From Myxococcus landrumus (GTDB lineage Bacteria; Myxococcota; Myxococcia; Myxococcales; Myxococcaceae): a DNA stretch of 64,000 bases. How positions within the stretch are numbered: position 1 is the stretch's first letter; each line of letters opens with the position of its first letter. The stretch lies in the NCBI RefSeq assembly GCF_017301635.1, contig NZ_CP071091.1, positions 1,934,001-1,998,000 of the forward strand, read 5' to 3'. Below are positions 24,259 to 33,053 of this stretch, piece after piece. A program made the translations under genes and the position numbers. The notes beneath the pieces are model-generated. The model had not been told where the DNA came from, did not search any database, and saw only the letters and a program-made list of their open reading frames with translations.

Positions 24259-27200
24259 TCAGGTGTTCCTTCCGCCGCGACGCTGGAGGGCCTGACGACG
24301 GGCCTCCGCTCGCTCCTGGTGCTTCACGGCCTGGGTGCCCGGCTCCGAGTCGGAGGACAACCTCCGCGCCAGCGCGTGGACCGTGGGGTGCTCGAAGAAG
24401 TGGGTGATGGGAACGTCCCGCCCGAGCGACTCGCGGATTCGCGCGCACGCGCGCACCGCCGCCAGCGAGCTGCCGCCCAGGTCATCGAAGAAGTGCGAAT
24501 GGACCCCCACCGCGGGGAAGCCGAGCGTCTCCGCCCAGGCTCGCGACAGCGTCTCCTCCAGCGGCGTGCGTGGCGCCCCTTCCGCGGGGGCCATGCGCAT
24601 CGGCGGCGGCAACGCACGCGTGTCCACCTTGCCGCTGGACAACAGCGGCAGTGCATCCAGCGCGACGAAGTCCACGGGCACCAGGTACTCGGGCAAGCGG
24701 GTTCGCAAGCTCGCCTTCAACTCTCCGGGAGGAGGCAGCCCTCCTTCGGGAGGGACCACGTACGCCACGAGCCGGGCCTCCCCTCCCGAGGGTGGACGCC
24801 ACACACGCACGTGCGCCTGCCGCATCCCCACGAGCTCGCGCAACACGCCCTCCACCTCCCCTGGCTCGATGCGGAAGCCGCGCAGCTTCACCTGCGCGTC
24901 CATGCGTCCCAAGAGCTCCAACCGGCCATCGGGACGCCAGCGGGCCCCGTCTCCCGTGCGGTACAGGCGCGCTCCCTCCGCGCTTCCGTATGGGTCTGGA
25001 ACGAAGCGCGCCGCCGTCAGGTCCGGACGGCCCAGGTAGCCGCGCGCCACCATCGGCCCACCGACGAACAGCTCTCCCGCCACACCTGGAGGGACGGGGT
25101 TCAGCGCCTCGTCGAGCACGTAGGCATCCACCGCGGGCAGCGGACGGCCGATGTCCGGCGTGCCTTCCCCCGCATGGCATGTCGCCCAGGTCGAGCACAC
25201 GGTCGCCTCGGTGGGGCCGTAGGCATTCACGAACGTCCGCCCGGGAGCGAAGCGCGACACCAGGTCCTCCGGGCAGGACTCTCCCGCGGAGACCATCATC
25301 CGCAAGTCTGGGAGCGGAGCCTCTGGCAAGAGCGCGCACGCGGACGGAGGAAGCGTCACGAGCGTGATGCGCTCCTCTCGCAGCACGCGGTGCAGCGCCT
25401 CGCCCGCGAGCAACTCTCCCGTGGGAGGCAGATGCAGCGCCGCGCCCGTCACGAGCGCCTGGAGGTACTCCGCGACCGAGGCATCGAACGCCGGAGATGC
25501 GAACTGGAGCACGCGGTCGCCGGGCCCCAACCCGAAGCCCCGCCACATCGACTCCGCCAGATGCAGCGCTCCGCGATGGGTCACCACCACACCCTTCGGA
25601 TGTCCCGTGCTGCCCGACGTGTAGATGACATACGCGGAGCAGTCCGACGACGGGAGCGGTGACGCCACGACAGGAGGCTCCTCCTCTCCCGGCGCGTGCC
25701 CGCCCAGCTCCTCCCACCGAAAGAGCGACACGTCCGAGGGAAGCTCCAGGCGCCGCGCGAGCCGGTCCTGCACGAGCAGGCCACGGGCCCTCGCGTCGCG
25801 CAGCATCCACGCGATTCGCTCGGGAGGGTGCGAAGGCTCGCAGGGCACCACCGTCCCGCCCGCCTTCAGCACGGCGAGGAATGCGATGACAGTCCCGGGA
25901 TGTCCTCGCTCCATCATGACGCCGACGCGGACCTCCGGCCCCACTCCCCGGCGCCGCAGCCTCGCGCCCAACCTCTCGGCCCAGTCATCGACCTCGAGGT
26001 ACGTCCAGCGAGACGTCCCCGAGACCAACGCCACCGCGTCCGGCGACCTCGCCACCGCGTCCTCGAAGGCTCCGTGCAGGCTTCGCGCTCGCGGCGCCTC
26101 CGAGGCCGCCGTGCTCAGGCCCAACGCGAGCAGTCCGCGCTGCTCATCGACGTCGAGCAGGGGCAAGTCCAGCACGGGCACTTCGGGCGTGCGCGCGGCG
26201 GCGTCCAGCAGCGTTCGGAGATGGCGCACCATGCGCTCGGCGAGCGCCGTGTCGAACAGGTCCGTGCAGTACTCGAGGCTCGCGGCGAAGCCCCCTTCCG
26301 ACTCGGCCATCGTCAATGTCAGGTCGAAGGCCGAGGCCTGGTTGCGCAGCGGCACGGACTCCAGCTCCAGCGCCCCCAGCCGGACCCGCGTCCCCGCGCC
26401 TCCCAGTGCGAAGGGCGCGAGCGCTTCGCGTCCGGGACGACCGGCGTGCAGCACGAACATCGTCTGGAAGACGGGAGCACGCGCCGCATCCCGCCGGGGC
26501 TGGAGCCGTTCGACCATGCGGGCGAAGGACAGCTCCTGGTGCTCCAGCGCCTCCAGCACGAGGCCGCGCACCTCCTTCAGCAGCGAGGAGAAGGACTGCC
26601 CTCGCGTCACGCGCGCGCGAAGCGCCATGGGATTGACGAAGTAACCCAGTTGCCTCGACAGGTCCGCGTGCTCCCGGCCCGTCGTCGGCGTCCCCACCAC
26701 CAGGTCTTCCTGTCCGGTGTAGCGCCGCAGGAAGGCCACGTAGCCCGCGAGCAACACCATGAAGGGTGTGGCGCCCTGCGCACCCGCCAGCGACAGCAGC
26801 CGTGAGGCCGTGTCTCCCTCCACCCGGAAGGACACCGACGCGCCCCGGAAGGACTGGAGCCGGGGCCGCGTCCTCGAGGTCGGCAACTCCAGCACCGGCA
26901 GCTCACCTCCCAGGCGCTCGCGCCACCAGGACTGGAGCGCTTCGCCTTTCGCGCCGGTGAGCCGCGCCTCCCTGTCACGGAGGAGAGGACCCGCCATCGG
27001 CGGCGGAGCGGGCAGCTCCGCGGGCACGCCTCGAACCCCCGCGGTGTAGAGGACGCCCAGCTCTTCGGCCAACACCTCCAGCGACCAGAAGTCGGTGATG
27101 AGGTGGTGGAATACGAGCAGCAACACGGGCCCGCGTTCGACGCCCGTGAAGACACGCACGCGCATCAAGGGCCCACGCTCCAGGTCGAAGGGCCGCTGCG

Positions 27201-29571
27201 ACTCCACATCCAGACGCTCGCGCAGGGCCGCTTCGCTCCAGCCACTCGCGGATTCCCGCTCCATCACTGGCGCGGCGGCGGAGCGCCACACAGGCTCGCC
27301 TCGCTCCTCGGGAAACGCACAGGCCAAGGCCGGATGCCGAGCGGCGAGTTCGGTGAACACCCGCGCGAGGACCTCCAGGTCCACGTCGGGCGCCAGCCGC
27401 ATTGCCCGAGCGATGTGGTACGCGGTGCCACCGGGCGCCAACCGCTGGAGGAACCACAGCGCACGCTGCCCGTCCGAGACATGGGGCGACACATCCCCGG
27501 CCGCCGAGGACAACACGGGCTCCACCACCGTGCCTCGCTCGTGCTCCACCCTCGCCGCCACTTCGCGCAGGCTCGGGCCCTGGAGCAGGAACGTGGGCGG
27601 CAGAGACACGCCCCACCGCCGCTGGATGGCGTGCATCACGTCCAGCCCCCGCAGCGAGTCCAATCCGTACCGCGTGAGCGGTGCATCCGCGTCAAGCGCA
27701 GCGGTGGAGCTCCCCAACCGCCACGCCACGTCCCCCGCCAGCCACCCGAGCACCTCCTCGGACTGACTCGCGTCGGCGGCACGTGCCTCCACCTCGGACT
27801 CGCGCCACGCCTTCACCACCTCCAGCGCACCGTCGAGATAGGTCCGCCGCGTCACCCGCCGCTGGACCTTTCCGCTCGAGGTCTTGGGCAGGCTCCCCGC
27901 GGTGATGAGCACCACCGCGTGCGCGGCCACGCCATGCTCCTCCGTCAGCGAGGCCTGAATCCGCGCGAGGGCGTCATCGGCGGCGCCGCTCTCCGCCGCC
28001 TTCGCGGCCACCTCCTGGACCACGACGAGCCGCTCCTCGCCGTTCACCTGCACCGGGAACGCGACACCGCAGCCAGGCCGCAGGGCCGGGTGGCTCCGCT
28101 CCACCGTCAGCTCCAGGTCCTGCGGATAGAGGTTGCGCCCGCGAAGGATGAGCACGTCCTTCAACCGGCCGGTGATGAAGACCTCGCCGTCCTCGACGAT
28201 GGCCAGGTCGCCCGTGCGCAGGAAGGGACCCTCGCCCGAGCCCGCCAGCCGACCATTGAAGTCGCGCTCGGTCTCCTCCGGCCGCTGCCAGTAGCCCTCC
28301 GCGACGCTGGGGCCTCTCACCCACAGCTCGCCCACCCGTCCTGGAGGCACCGGCTCGCGCGTACCCGGGTCCACCACCCGCACCTCCTGCACCCCGAGCA
28401 CCTCGCCACAGCTCACCAGCGCGGTGCCTTCCTCTCCGGGAGACGGCGGGCGCGCCTCGCCTCGCTCCAACCCCTCGCGTGCGTAGTCGCGCACGACCAG
28501 CACATCCTCGCGCTCCTCCGCGCGCTGGCGGCCGGTGACGATGAGCGTCCCCTCCGCGAGCCCGTAGCAGGGATAGAGCGCCTGACGACGGAAGCCCCCC
28601 GGCGCGAAGGCCTGGGCGAAGCGCTCCATCGTCTCCGCGCGCACCGGCTCCGCGCCGCAGTACGCGACCTCCCACCGGCTCAGGTCCAACGCCGCGCGCT
28701 CCTCGGGCGTGCTCTTGCGCACGCACAGGTCGAACGCGAAGTTGGGCCCGCCACTCACCGTGCCGCCATGGCGGGAGATGACCTCCAGCCACCGCATGGG
28801 CCGCTGGAGGAAGTACAGGGGCGGCATCAGCGACGACGGCATGTCGCGGAACAGCGGGTGGATGATGCCGGCGATCAACCCCATGTCGTGGTACGGCGGC
28901 AGCCAGGAGACGAACCGGGGATTCGGCTTCGCGTTGAAGCCCCGGGAGATGAGCTCCGAGTTGTGCAGCAGCTGCCGGTGCCCCAGCACCACGCCTCGGG
29001 GCGTCCCCGTGGAGCCGGACGTGTACTGGAGGAACGCCACCGTGTCGGGACGCAGGTCGAGCTCGCGCCACGACCCGGCCTCCTCCACGGGCACCGCGTC
29101 CGTCGGTAGCCAGCGCAGCGCGCGCAGGTCCTCGCGTCCCTCGGTGAGGGGCCCCACCAGCGCGGCGATGCCTTCGGTGGTGAGCGCCACGCGCGCACCG
29201 CAGTCCGCCACCAGCGACAGGAGCCTGGGCAACGTGCGCCCCAGCCGCGTCACATCCGGGGGATACGCCGGCACCGCCACCACTCCGGCGTACAAGCACG
29301 CGAGGAAGCCCACCACGTACTCACGACCCGGTGGGTACATGAGCAACGCACGGTCTCCGGGGGCCAGCTCCCGCTGAAGTCGCGCCGCCACCGCGCGCAC
29401 CTCGGTGTCCAGCTGCGCATAGGTGACGGTGTGCTCCCCCGTCTCATCCACGAAGGTGTAGATGTCATCCGTTGGCTGATTCAGCGCGCGGAAGCGGCAC
29501 ACCTCCACGAGCGTGGCGGACTCCGGACGGACGAACGCGGATGCGGGGGAAACGCGAGTCGGCAGGTGCAT
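24259..29571 (-). CDS. Lipopeptide initiation protein: FAAL-ACP-C-A-PCP
   Basis: First gene of the megasynthase operon. The N-terminal fatty-acyl-AMP ligase (about 29530-27790) shows FLQYTSGSTGTPRGVV, SWLPPYHDMGLIAGIIHPLF and CYGLAEGTL, typical of FAALs that load a fatty acid directly onto a carrier. The ACP (about 27780-27560) has YGLDSLRGLD. The C domain (about 27480-26140) has HHLITDFW, with Phe where HHxxxDG has Gly, and should join the acyl chain to the first amino acid. The A domain (about 26090-24600) has intact YTSGSTG; its pocket reads D-A-A-T-V-A-A-V-C, close to Phe/Tyr-type codes (low confidence). The PCP (LGGSSLA, about 24560-24330) is followed by a charged tail rich in Arg, Glu and Gln that may dock on the next protein. 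I prefer ATG 29571 because the 22 extra residues from ATG 29637 do not look like a FAAL start; neither has a clear ribosome binding site. Confidence 0.93.
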   Translation of the reverse strand: MHLPTRVSPASAFVRPESATLVEVCRFRALNQPTDDIYTFVDETGEHTVTYAQLDTEVRAVAARLQRELAPGDRALLMYPPGREYVVGFLACLYAGVVAVPAYPPDVTRLGRTLPRLLSLVADCGARVALTTEGIAALVGPLTEGREDLRALRWLPTDAVPVEEAGSWRELDLRPDTVAFLQYTSGSTGTPRGVVLGHRQLLHNSELISRGFNAKPNPRFVSWLPPYHDMGLIAGIIHPLFRDMPSSLMPPLYFLQRPMRWLEVISRHGGTVSGGPNFAFDLCVRKSTPEERAALDLSRWEVAYCGAEPVRAETMERFAQAFAPGGFRRQALYPCYGLAEGTLIVTGRQRAEEREDVLVVRDYAREGLERGEARPPSPGEEGTALVSCGEVLGVQEVRVVDPGTREPVPPGRVGELWVRGPSVAEGYWQRPEETERDFNGRLAGSGEGPFLRTGDLAIVEDGEVFITGRLKDVLILRGRNLYPQDLELTVERSHPALRPGCGVAFPVQVNGEERLVVVQEVAAKAAESGAADDALARIQASLTEEHGVAAHAVVLITAGSLPKTSSGKVQRRVTRRTYLDGALEVVKAWRESEVEARAADASQSEEVLGWLAGDVAWRLGSSTAALDADAPLTRYGLDSLRGLDVMHAIQRRWGVSLPPTFLLQGPSLREVAARVEHERGTVVEPVLSSAAGDVSPHVSDGQRALWFLQRLAPGGTAYHIARAMRLAPDVDLEVLARVFTELAARHPALACAFPEERGEPVWRSAAAPVMERESASGWSEAALRERLDVESQRPFDLERGPLMRVRVFTGVERGPVLLLVFHHLITDFWSLEVLAEELGVLYTAGVRGVPAELPAPPPMAGPLLRDREARLTGAKGEALQSWWRERLGGELPVLELPTSRTRPRLQSFRGASVSFRVEGDTASRLLSLAGAQGATPFMVLLAGYVAFLRRYTGQEDLVVGTPTTGREHADLSRQLGYFVNPMALRARVTRGQSFSSLLKEVRGLVLEALEHQELSFARMVERLQPRRDAARAPVFQTMFVLHAGRPGREALAPFALGGAGTRVRLGALELESVPLRNQASAFDLTLTMAESEGGFAASLEYCTDLFDTALAERMVRHLRTLLDAAARTPEVPVLDLPLLDVDEQRGLLALGLSTAASEAPRARSLHGAFEDAVARSPDAVALVSGTSRWTYLEVDDWAERLGARLRRRGVGPEVRVGVMMERGHPGTVIAFLAVLKAGGTVVPCEPSHPPERIAWMLRDARARGLLVQDRLARRLELPSDVSLFRWEELGGHAPGEEEPPVVASPLPSSDCSAYVIYTSGSTGHPKGVVVTHRGALHLAESMWRGFGLGPGDRVLQFASPAFDASVAEYLQALVTGAALHLPPTGELLAGEALHRVLREERITLVTLPPSACALLPEAPLPDLRMMVSAGESCPEDLVSRFAPGRTFVNAYGPTEATVCSTWATCHAGEGTPDIGRPLPAVDAYVLDEALNPVPPGVAGELFVGGPMVARGYLGRPDLTAARFVPDPYGSAEGARLYRTGDGARWRPDGRLELLGRMDAQVKLRGFRIEPGEVEGVLRELVGMRQAHVRVWRPPSGGEARLVAYVVPPEGGLPPPGELKASLRTRLPEYLVPVDFVALDALPLLSSGKVDTRALPPPMRMAPAEGAPRTPLEETLSRAWAETLGFPAVGVHSHFFDDLGGSSLAAVRACARIRESLGRDVPITHFFEHPTVHALARRLSSDSEPGTQAVKHQERAEARRQALQRRGGRNT

Positions 29572-29827
29572 GTCGAGTCCCGGGGGGGATTTGCCCGAGG
29601 ACGCCAGCCGGATGAGCACGGCACACACGCGTCCCATCGACGTGGGGGCGATGTCCGCACCGCACCTGCTGGAGCCCCCTGAAACACTTCTCTTTTAACG
29701 TATTCGCGACATACGCGAAAGACGGCCCTCCAGGAATGACCCATGACATCGGGAGGAACCGGCTACATATCCAGGACACCGCCACGGCCACCCTGGCGCA
29801 TGGAAACAAGGCGGGAGGAGCAACGAG
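29572..29827. promoter_or_regulatory. Divergent promoter region between the megasynthase operon and the aldo/keto reductase
   Basis: The only sizeable non-coding stretch next to the megasynthase operon. It includes the alternative upstream start (29637) of the FAAL gene. It holds an AT-rich patch (ttttaacgtatt, about 29693-29704), uncommon in this DNA, next to a palindrome at 29703-29719. For the plus-strand reductase, ATGACA at 29743-29748 and ACATAT at 29765-29770, 16 bp apart, are a weak sigma70-like candidate. Both transcripts must start here unless promoters lie inside genes. Confidence 0.5.
29703..29719. promoter_or_regulatory. Palindrome TTCGCG-N5-CGCGAA, candidate operator
   Basis: A perfect 6-bp inverted repeat with a 5-bp spacer (TTCGCG ACATA CGCGAA) lies beside the AT-rich patch upstream of the NRPS operon. 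Size and spacing suit a dimeric helix-turn-helix regulator. The placement suggests control of the operon, the reductase or both. No regulator gene is seen nearby, so the cognate protein is unknown. Confidence 0.4.
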
Positions 29828-30808
29828 ATGAAGTACACCCAACTGGGCAAGACGGGTCTGCGTGTGTCGCGACTGGCCCTGGGCTGCATGAGCTACGGAA
29901 CTCCCTCCTGGCGCCCCTGGGTCCTGAGCGAGGAGGCGTCCCAGCCGTTCTTCCGACGCGCCGTGGAGATGGGCATCAACTTCTTCGACACGGCGGACAT
30001 GTATTCGCTGGGGGTCAGCGAAGAGGTGACCGGACGCGCGCTGCGTCGCTACGCGAAGATGGAAGAGGTGGTGCTGGCCACCAAGGTGTTCTTCCCCATG
30101 GGAGATGGCCCCAACATGCGCGGGCTCTCACGCAAGCACATCGTCCAGGCGTGTGAGGCGAGCCTGAAGCGGCTGGGGGTGGAGGCCATCGACCTGTACC
30201 AGATTCACCGGATGGACCCGCACACGCCCGTGGAGGAGACGCTGTGCGCGTTGGATCAACTCGTGCGTCAGGGGAAGGTGCGCTACCTGGGGGCGTCGTC
30301 GACCTTCGCGTGGCAGTTCGCGCGAGCGCTGGGCCTGGCGGACCAACATGGCTGGACGCGCTTCGTGTCCATGCAGGACCACTACAACCTGGTCTACCGC
30401 GAGGAGGAGCGCGAGATGCATCCGCTGTGCGAAGCGGAGGGCATTGGCATCCTCCCCTGGTCGCCCCTGGCGCGCGGCCTGCTCGCGGGCACACGCACGT
30501 CGCTGCAGGACAAGAGCTCCACGCCGCGCGCGAAGTCGGATGCCTACGCGGGCATGCTCTATGACCAGCCGGGCGACTGGGAGGTGGTGGAGGCGACGCG
30601 ACGTGTCGCCGCGGCGCGCAACGTGCCACCCGCCCAGGTCGCGCTGGCGTGGGTGCTGTCTCGCCCGCTGGTGACGGCGCCCATCATCGGCGCCACCAAG
30701 ATGGAGCACCTGGAGGACGCGGTGCGGGCCGTGGACCTCAAGCTCCAGCCAGAGGAGATCCAGCAGCTCGAGGCGCCCTACCTGCCCCACGCACTCCGGG
30801 GGATGTGA
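29828..30808 (+). CDS. Aldo/keto reductase (beta-subunit-like of voltage-gated K channel type)
   Basis: A 326-residue TIM-barrel NADPH-dependent oxidoreductase. The N-terminus [20 protein letters not shown] is typical. The catalytic tetrad is visible: Asp and Tyr in [11 protein letters not shown], Lys in VLATKVFF and His in LYQIHRMD. The C-terminal cofactor motif is [17 protein letters not shown] strong ribosome binding site (GGAGGAG) precedes the ATG at good spacing. The gene is divergent from the lipopeptide operon, sharing its upstream region, so it may tailor or detoxify a carbonyl product. It is equally compatible with an unrelated housekeeping reductase, because many bacteria carry several of these. 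Confidence 0.93.
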   Translation: MKYTQLGKTGLRVSRLALGCMSYGTPSWRPWVLSEEASQPFFRRAVEMGINFFDTADMYSLGVSEEVTGRALRRYAKMEEVVLATKVFFPMGDGPNMRGLSRKHIVQACEASLKRLGVEAIDLYQIHRMDPHTPVEETLCALDQLVRQGKVRYLGASSTFAWQFARALGLADQHGWTRFVSMQDHYNLVYREEEREMHPLCEAEGIGILPWSPLARGLLAGTRTSLQDKSSTPRAKSDAYAGMLYDQPGDWEVVEATRRVAAARNVPPAQVALAWVLSRPLVTAPIIGATKMEHLEDAVRAVDLKLQPEEIQQLEAPYLPHALRGM

Positions 30809-30815
30809 GCCGAAC

Positions 30816-30836
30816 GGGCCCGGTGAGTCCGGGCCC
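30816..30836. terminator. Bidirectional stem-loop between convergent genes
   Basis: A perfect 8-bp stem GGGCCCGG / CCGGGCCC with loop TGAGT lies in the 30-bp gap between two convergent stops. There is no long T-run on either side, so it is a likely but not classic intrinsic terminator. Confidence 0.65.
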
Positions 30837-30838
30837 TC

Positions 30839-31645
30839 TCACAGGTCGATGAAGGACGGTGCCTTCGGCGCCGTCCTCAACGACAGCTCCGGCCCCAGGA
30901 AGGCCGCGCGAGGCCCCGAGCCACCGTAGGCCTGGGCCTCCAGGCGGTTGCCCAGGGGCGACAGCGGATCTCTCGGCACACACTCCGCCTCGGATGCCCA
31001 GAGCCGCAGCTCCGGACGAGCCTGCTCGAGCCGGTCCGCGCGCAAGGGCGCGAAGTCGACGGCATCCTCGAACGCGTAGCGGGTCACCACGCGCTTCACG
31101 GTGTGGGCGGCGCAAGACCCCGCCGGGTCCCACGTCAGGCCAATGCTCATGCTGTGGCGGAGGAACATCGGAGCCTTCAAGTTCGCGGGAGCATGCTGGC
31201 TCAGGAACTGGAGCACCGCCCGCCCCGTCGGGTCTCCGCAATGCATCACCGTGTCCGTCTCGACGCGGCGAATGTGCTTGAGCGGCGCGGAAGCCTTCGC
31301 CATCACACGAGACGGGCCCTGCACCTGTCTCGTGGCGAGGGCGGCCTGGGGCACCAGGCTCCTGCGGCACTCCAGCTCCGTGCCCGCATCATCCGCCATG
31401 AACACCACCTGCATGTCGCTGACGTAGCGAGCCCCGGACAGCTCCGCCTGGTCCAGGAACCGCAGCACCAGCGAGCTGCCATCTTCTGCTTCCCCGAACG
31501 GCATGCTGATGGTCCACGGCGTGTAGCCCGACTTCATCGCCAGGTCCGCCGGAGCGACGGAGACCGCCGGCCCGGACCGCGTGATGGACGTGCGCGCGCA
31601 GGCGGAGACCAACAGGAACAGCAGGGCCACGGACAGACGACACAT
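30839..31645 (-). CDS. Putative lipoprotein of unknown function
   Basis: A 268-residue protein with a clear lipoprotein signal (MCRLSVALLFLLVSAC, lipidated Cys 16). ATG 31645 is chosen because it puts the signal peptide at the start and follows a G-rich stretch; upstream in-frame codons add a non-signal leader. The mature part has several Cys (for example ELECRR, MHCGDP, GSCAAH) that could form disulfides in the periplasm. I do not recognise a domain. It converges with the aldo/keto reductase and is not obviously in an operon with its right neighbour (110 bp away). Confidence 0.75.
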   Translation of the reverse strand: MCRLSVALLFLLVSACARTSITRSGPAVSVAPADLAMKSGYTPWTISMPFGEAEDGSSLVLRFLDQAELSGARYVSDMQVVFMADDAGTELECRRSLVPQAALATRQVQGPSRVMAKASAPLKHIRRVETDTVMHCGDPTGRAVLQFLSQHAPANLKAPMFLRHSMSIGLTWDPAGSCAAHTVKRVVTRYAFEDAVDFAPLRADRLEQARPELRLWASEAECVPRDPLSPLGNRLEAQAYGGSGPRAAFLGPELSLRTAPKAPSFIDL

Positions 31646-31755
31646 GGTAACCCCCCGGTGGGTTTGGCGAACCTCCCAAGGGTAGCACCTGGAGGTGCCC
31701 CCCATGGAGTCGGACCCTCGTGGGGCAAGTGCCTCAGCGGAGCCCGATATGACGG

Positions 31756-32928
31756 TTACTCACGGGCGTTGATGTCGTTACACGCCCGCGCCGATTCCGC
31801 TTGCGCCACCAGCGTCCGCCGCAACGCGTCCGCCGCCGAGCGGAGGTCCGCTTCGAAGTGGATGCGCAGTTCCGCCTGCTCCCGGATATCCCCCGGGCGC
31901 AGCACCTCCGAGGGCGCGAAGGTGGCCATGGCGACGGCCCCCGAGGGCATCTGGACGAGCCGCCCCCGGCACAGCGCGAGCCTGAACCCGGGCCCCCAGA
32001 GCATCTGCCCCGCGACGCGTCCGAGCGCCAGCAGCAGCAGCGGGCGGGCCTCCGTGACTTCCGAGGCGAGCCGTTCCCGGCGCGACCAGGCGTCCCGCCA
32101 GTCCAGGGGTTCGTCGTGGCCACCGGACCGTGCCTCCTGGGAGACCCTCAGGTCCGTGCGCCGCAACCCCGCACGCGCGAGCACGACCTCCAGGAACTTC
32201 CCCGCGGGGCCGACGAAGCACACGCCGCGCCCCTCTTCCCACGTCCCGGGCACATCCCCCAGCAGCATCACGGGTGTCCTGGCTCCACCGCGCGCCCAGG
32301 TGCGCCGCTCCACACGCGCCGCTGGAGACGATGAGGGCTCCATGCCGCCGGGAGGGTCCTCCCACCGGAGCCCCGCGCCGAAGGTGAGGCGCACGCCGTC
32401 CCAGTGCGCGCTGGTGTCCGGGGTGAAGAGGCTCCAGCACAGCGTGGGAAACCGGCCCACGAGGAAGGGCGCGGCCAGCCGGACGACGCGGTGGTCCGGC
32501 CGGTACCAGGCCACGTGGCGCTCCGCGCCGTCCAACATCTCCCGCCGGAAGCGGACGCGAATCACCAGGTTGCTCACGTCCCGCCGCACCGCGCGCTCCA
32601 TGCGCCGCAGCCGCTGAACGTCCAGGTCCCCTTCCCGCTCCAAGAGGCGCCGCTCTCCCCGTGTCATCCGCCAGAGCACGCGGTACAGCAGCCCCCAGCG
32701 CTCCGGGGCCCGATGACACACCACCTTCTCCGCCAGCCCCAGGAAGTCCCAAGGCAACACCGGGAGCACCCGCGCCGACGTGCCCTCCAGGCCGCCCGGG
32801 TCCACTGCCCCCTCCCAGGGCCCCGGGGCGTCTTCGAAGGTGACCCGCTCCGGGGGCACGCCCCGCGCAAGCAGCCCCCGCGCCACGTCCCGAAACGCCC
32901 CCAATTCCGATGCCACGCTCACCCGCAC
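31756..32928 (-). CDS. DUF4130 / uracil-DNA-glycosylase-like fusion protein, probably catalytically altered
   Basis: The N-terminal half matches DUF4130 of the TIGR03915-type putative DNA-repair proteins (block HVAWYRPDHRVVRLAAPFLV, then WSLFTPDTSAHWDG). The C-terminal half has the fold markers of family-4-like uracil-DNA glycosylases (VMLLGDVPGTWEE, CFVGPAGKFLEVVLARAG, LLLLALGRVAG). Several key residues differ: the GEQPG-type motif is GDVPG, the HPS motif near the C-terminus is APS (ATFAPSEVLR), the UdgX-type KRRIH loop is missing, and the four Fe-S cysteines are not there (no CxxC before VMLLGD). I place the start at GTG 32928, five bases after a perfect AGGAGG; an in-frame ATG at 32991 adds 21 residues of low-complexity leader. 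Function: DNA-repair-associated, mechanism unknown. Confidence 0.8.
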   Translation of the reverse strand: MRVSVASELGAFRDVARGLLARGVPPERVTFEDAPGPWEGAVDPGGLEGTSARVLPVLPWDFLGLAEKVVCHRAPERWGLLYRVLWRMTRGERRLLEREGDLDVQRLRRMERAVRRDVSNLVIRVRFRREMLDGAERHVAWYRPDHRVVRLAAPFLVGRFPTLCWSLFTPDTSAHWDGVRLTFGAGLRWEDPPGGMEPSSSPAARVERRTWARGGARTPVMLLGDVPGTWEEGRGVCFVGPAGKFLEVVLARAGLRRTDLRVSQEARSGGHDEPLDWRDAWSRRERLASEVTEARPLLLLALGRVAGQMLWGPGFRLALCRGRLVQMPSGAVAMATFAPSEVLRPGDIREQAELRIHFEADLRSAADALRRTLVAQAESARACNDINARE

Positions 32929-33053
32929 CTGGACCTCCTGGTCGCTCAGCCCCGCGCGGCACGGACCTCCCGAGCCTCTCCGCGCGCGCACGCTGTCTAC
33001 CTTCCAGGTCTGACATCACCATCCCACCCGTGACGTCGCGGGCGACCTCCGGG

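Noticed and set aside
22365-24407. A 680-codon plus-strand frame opposite KS-AT
   Set aside because: Arg/His/Gln-rich shadow; the KS and AT motifs lie on the minus strand in full.
29638-29700. ATG 29637 as the true start of the FAAL gene
   Set aside because: The 22 added residues do not resemble a FAAL N-terminus and no ribosome binding site precedes it. ATG 29571 is preferred but unproven.
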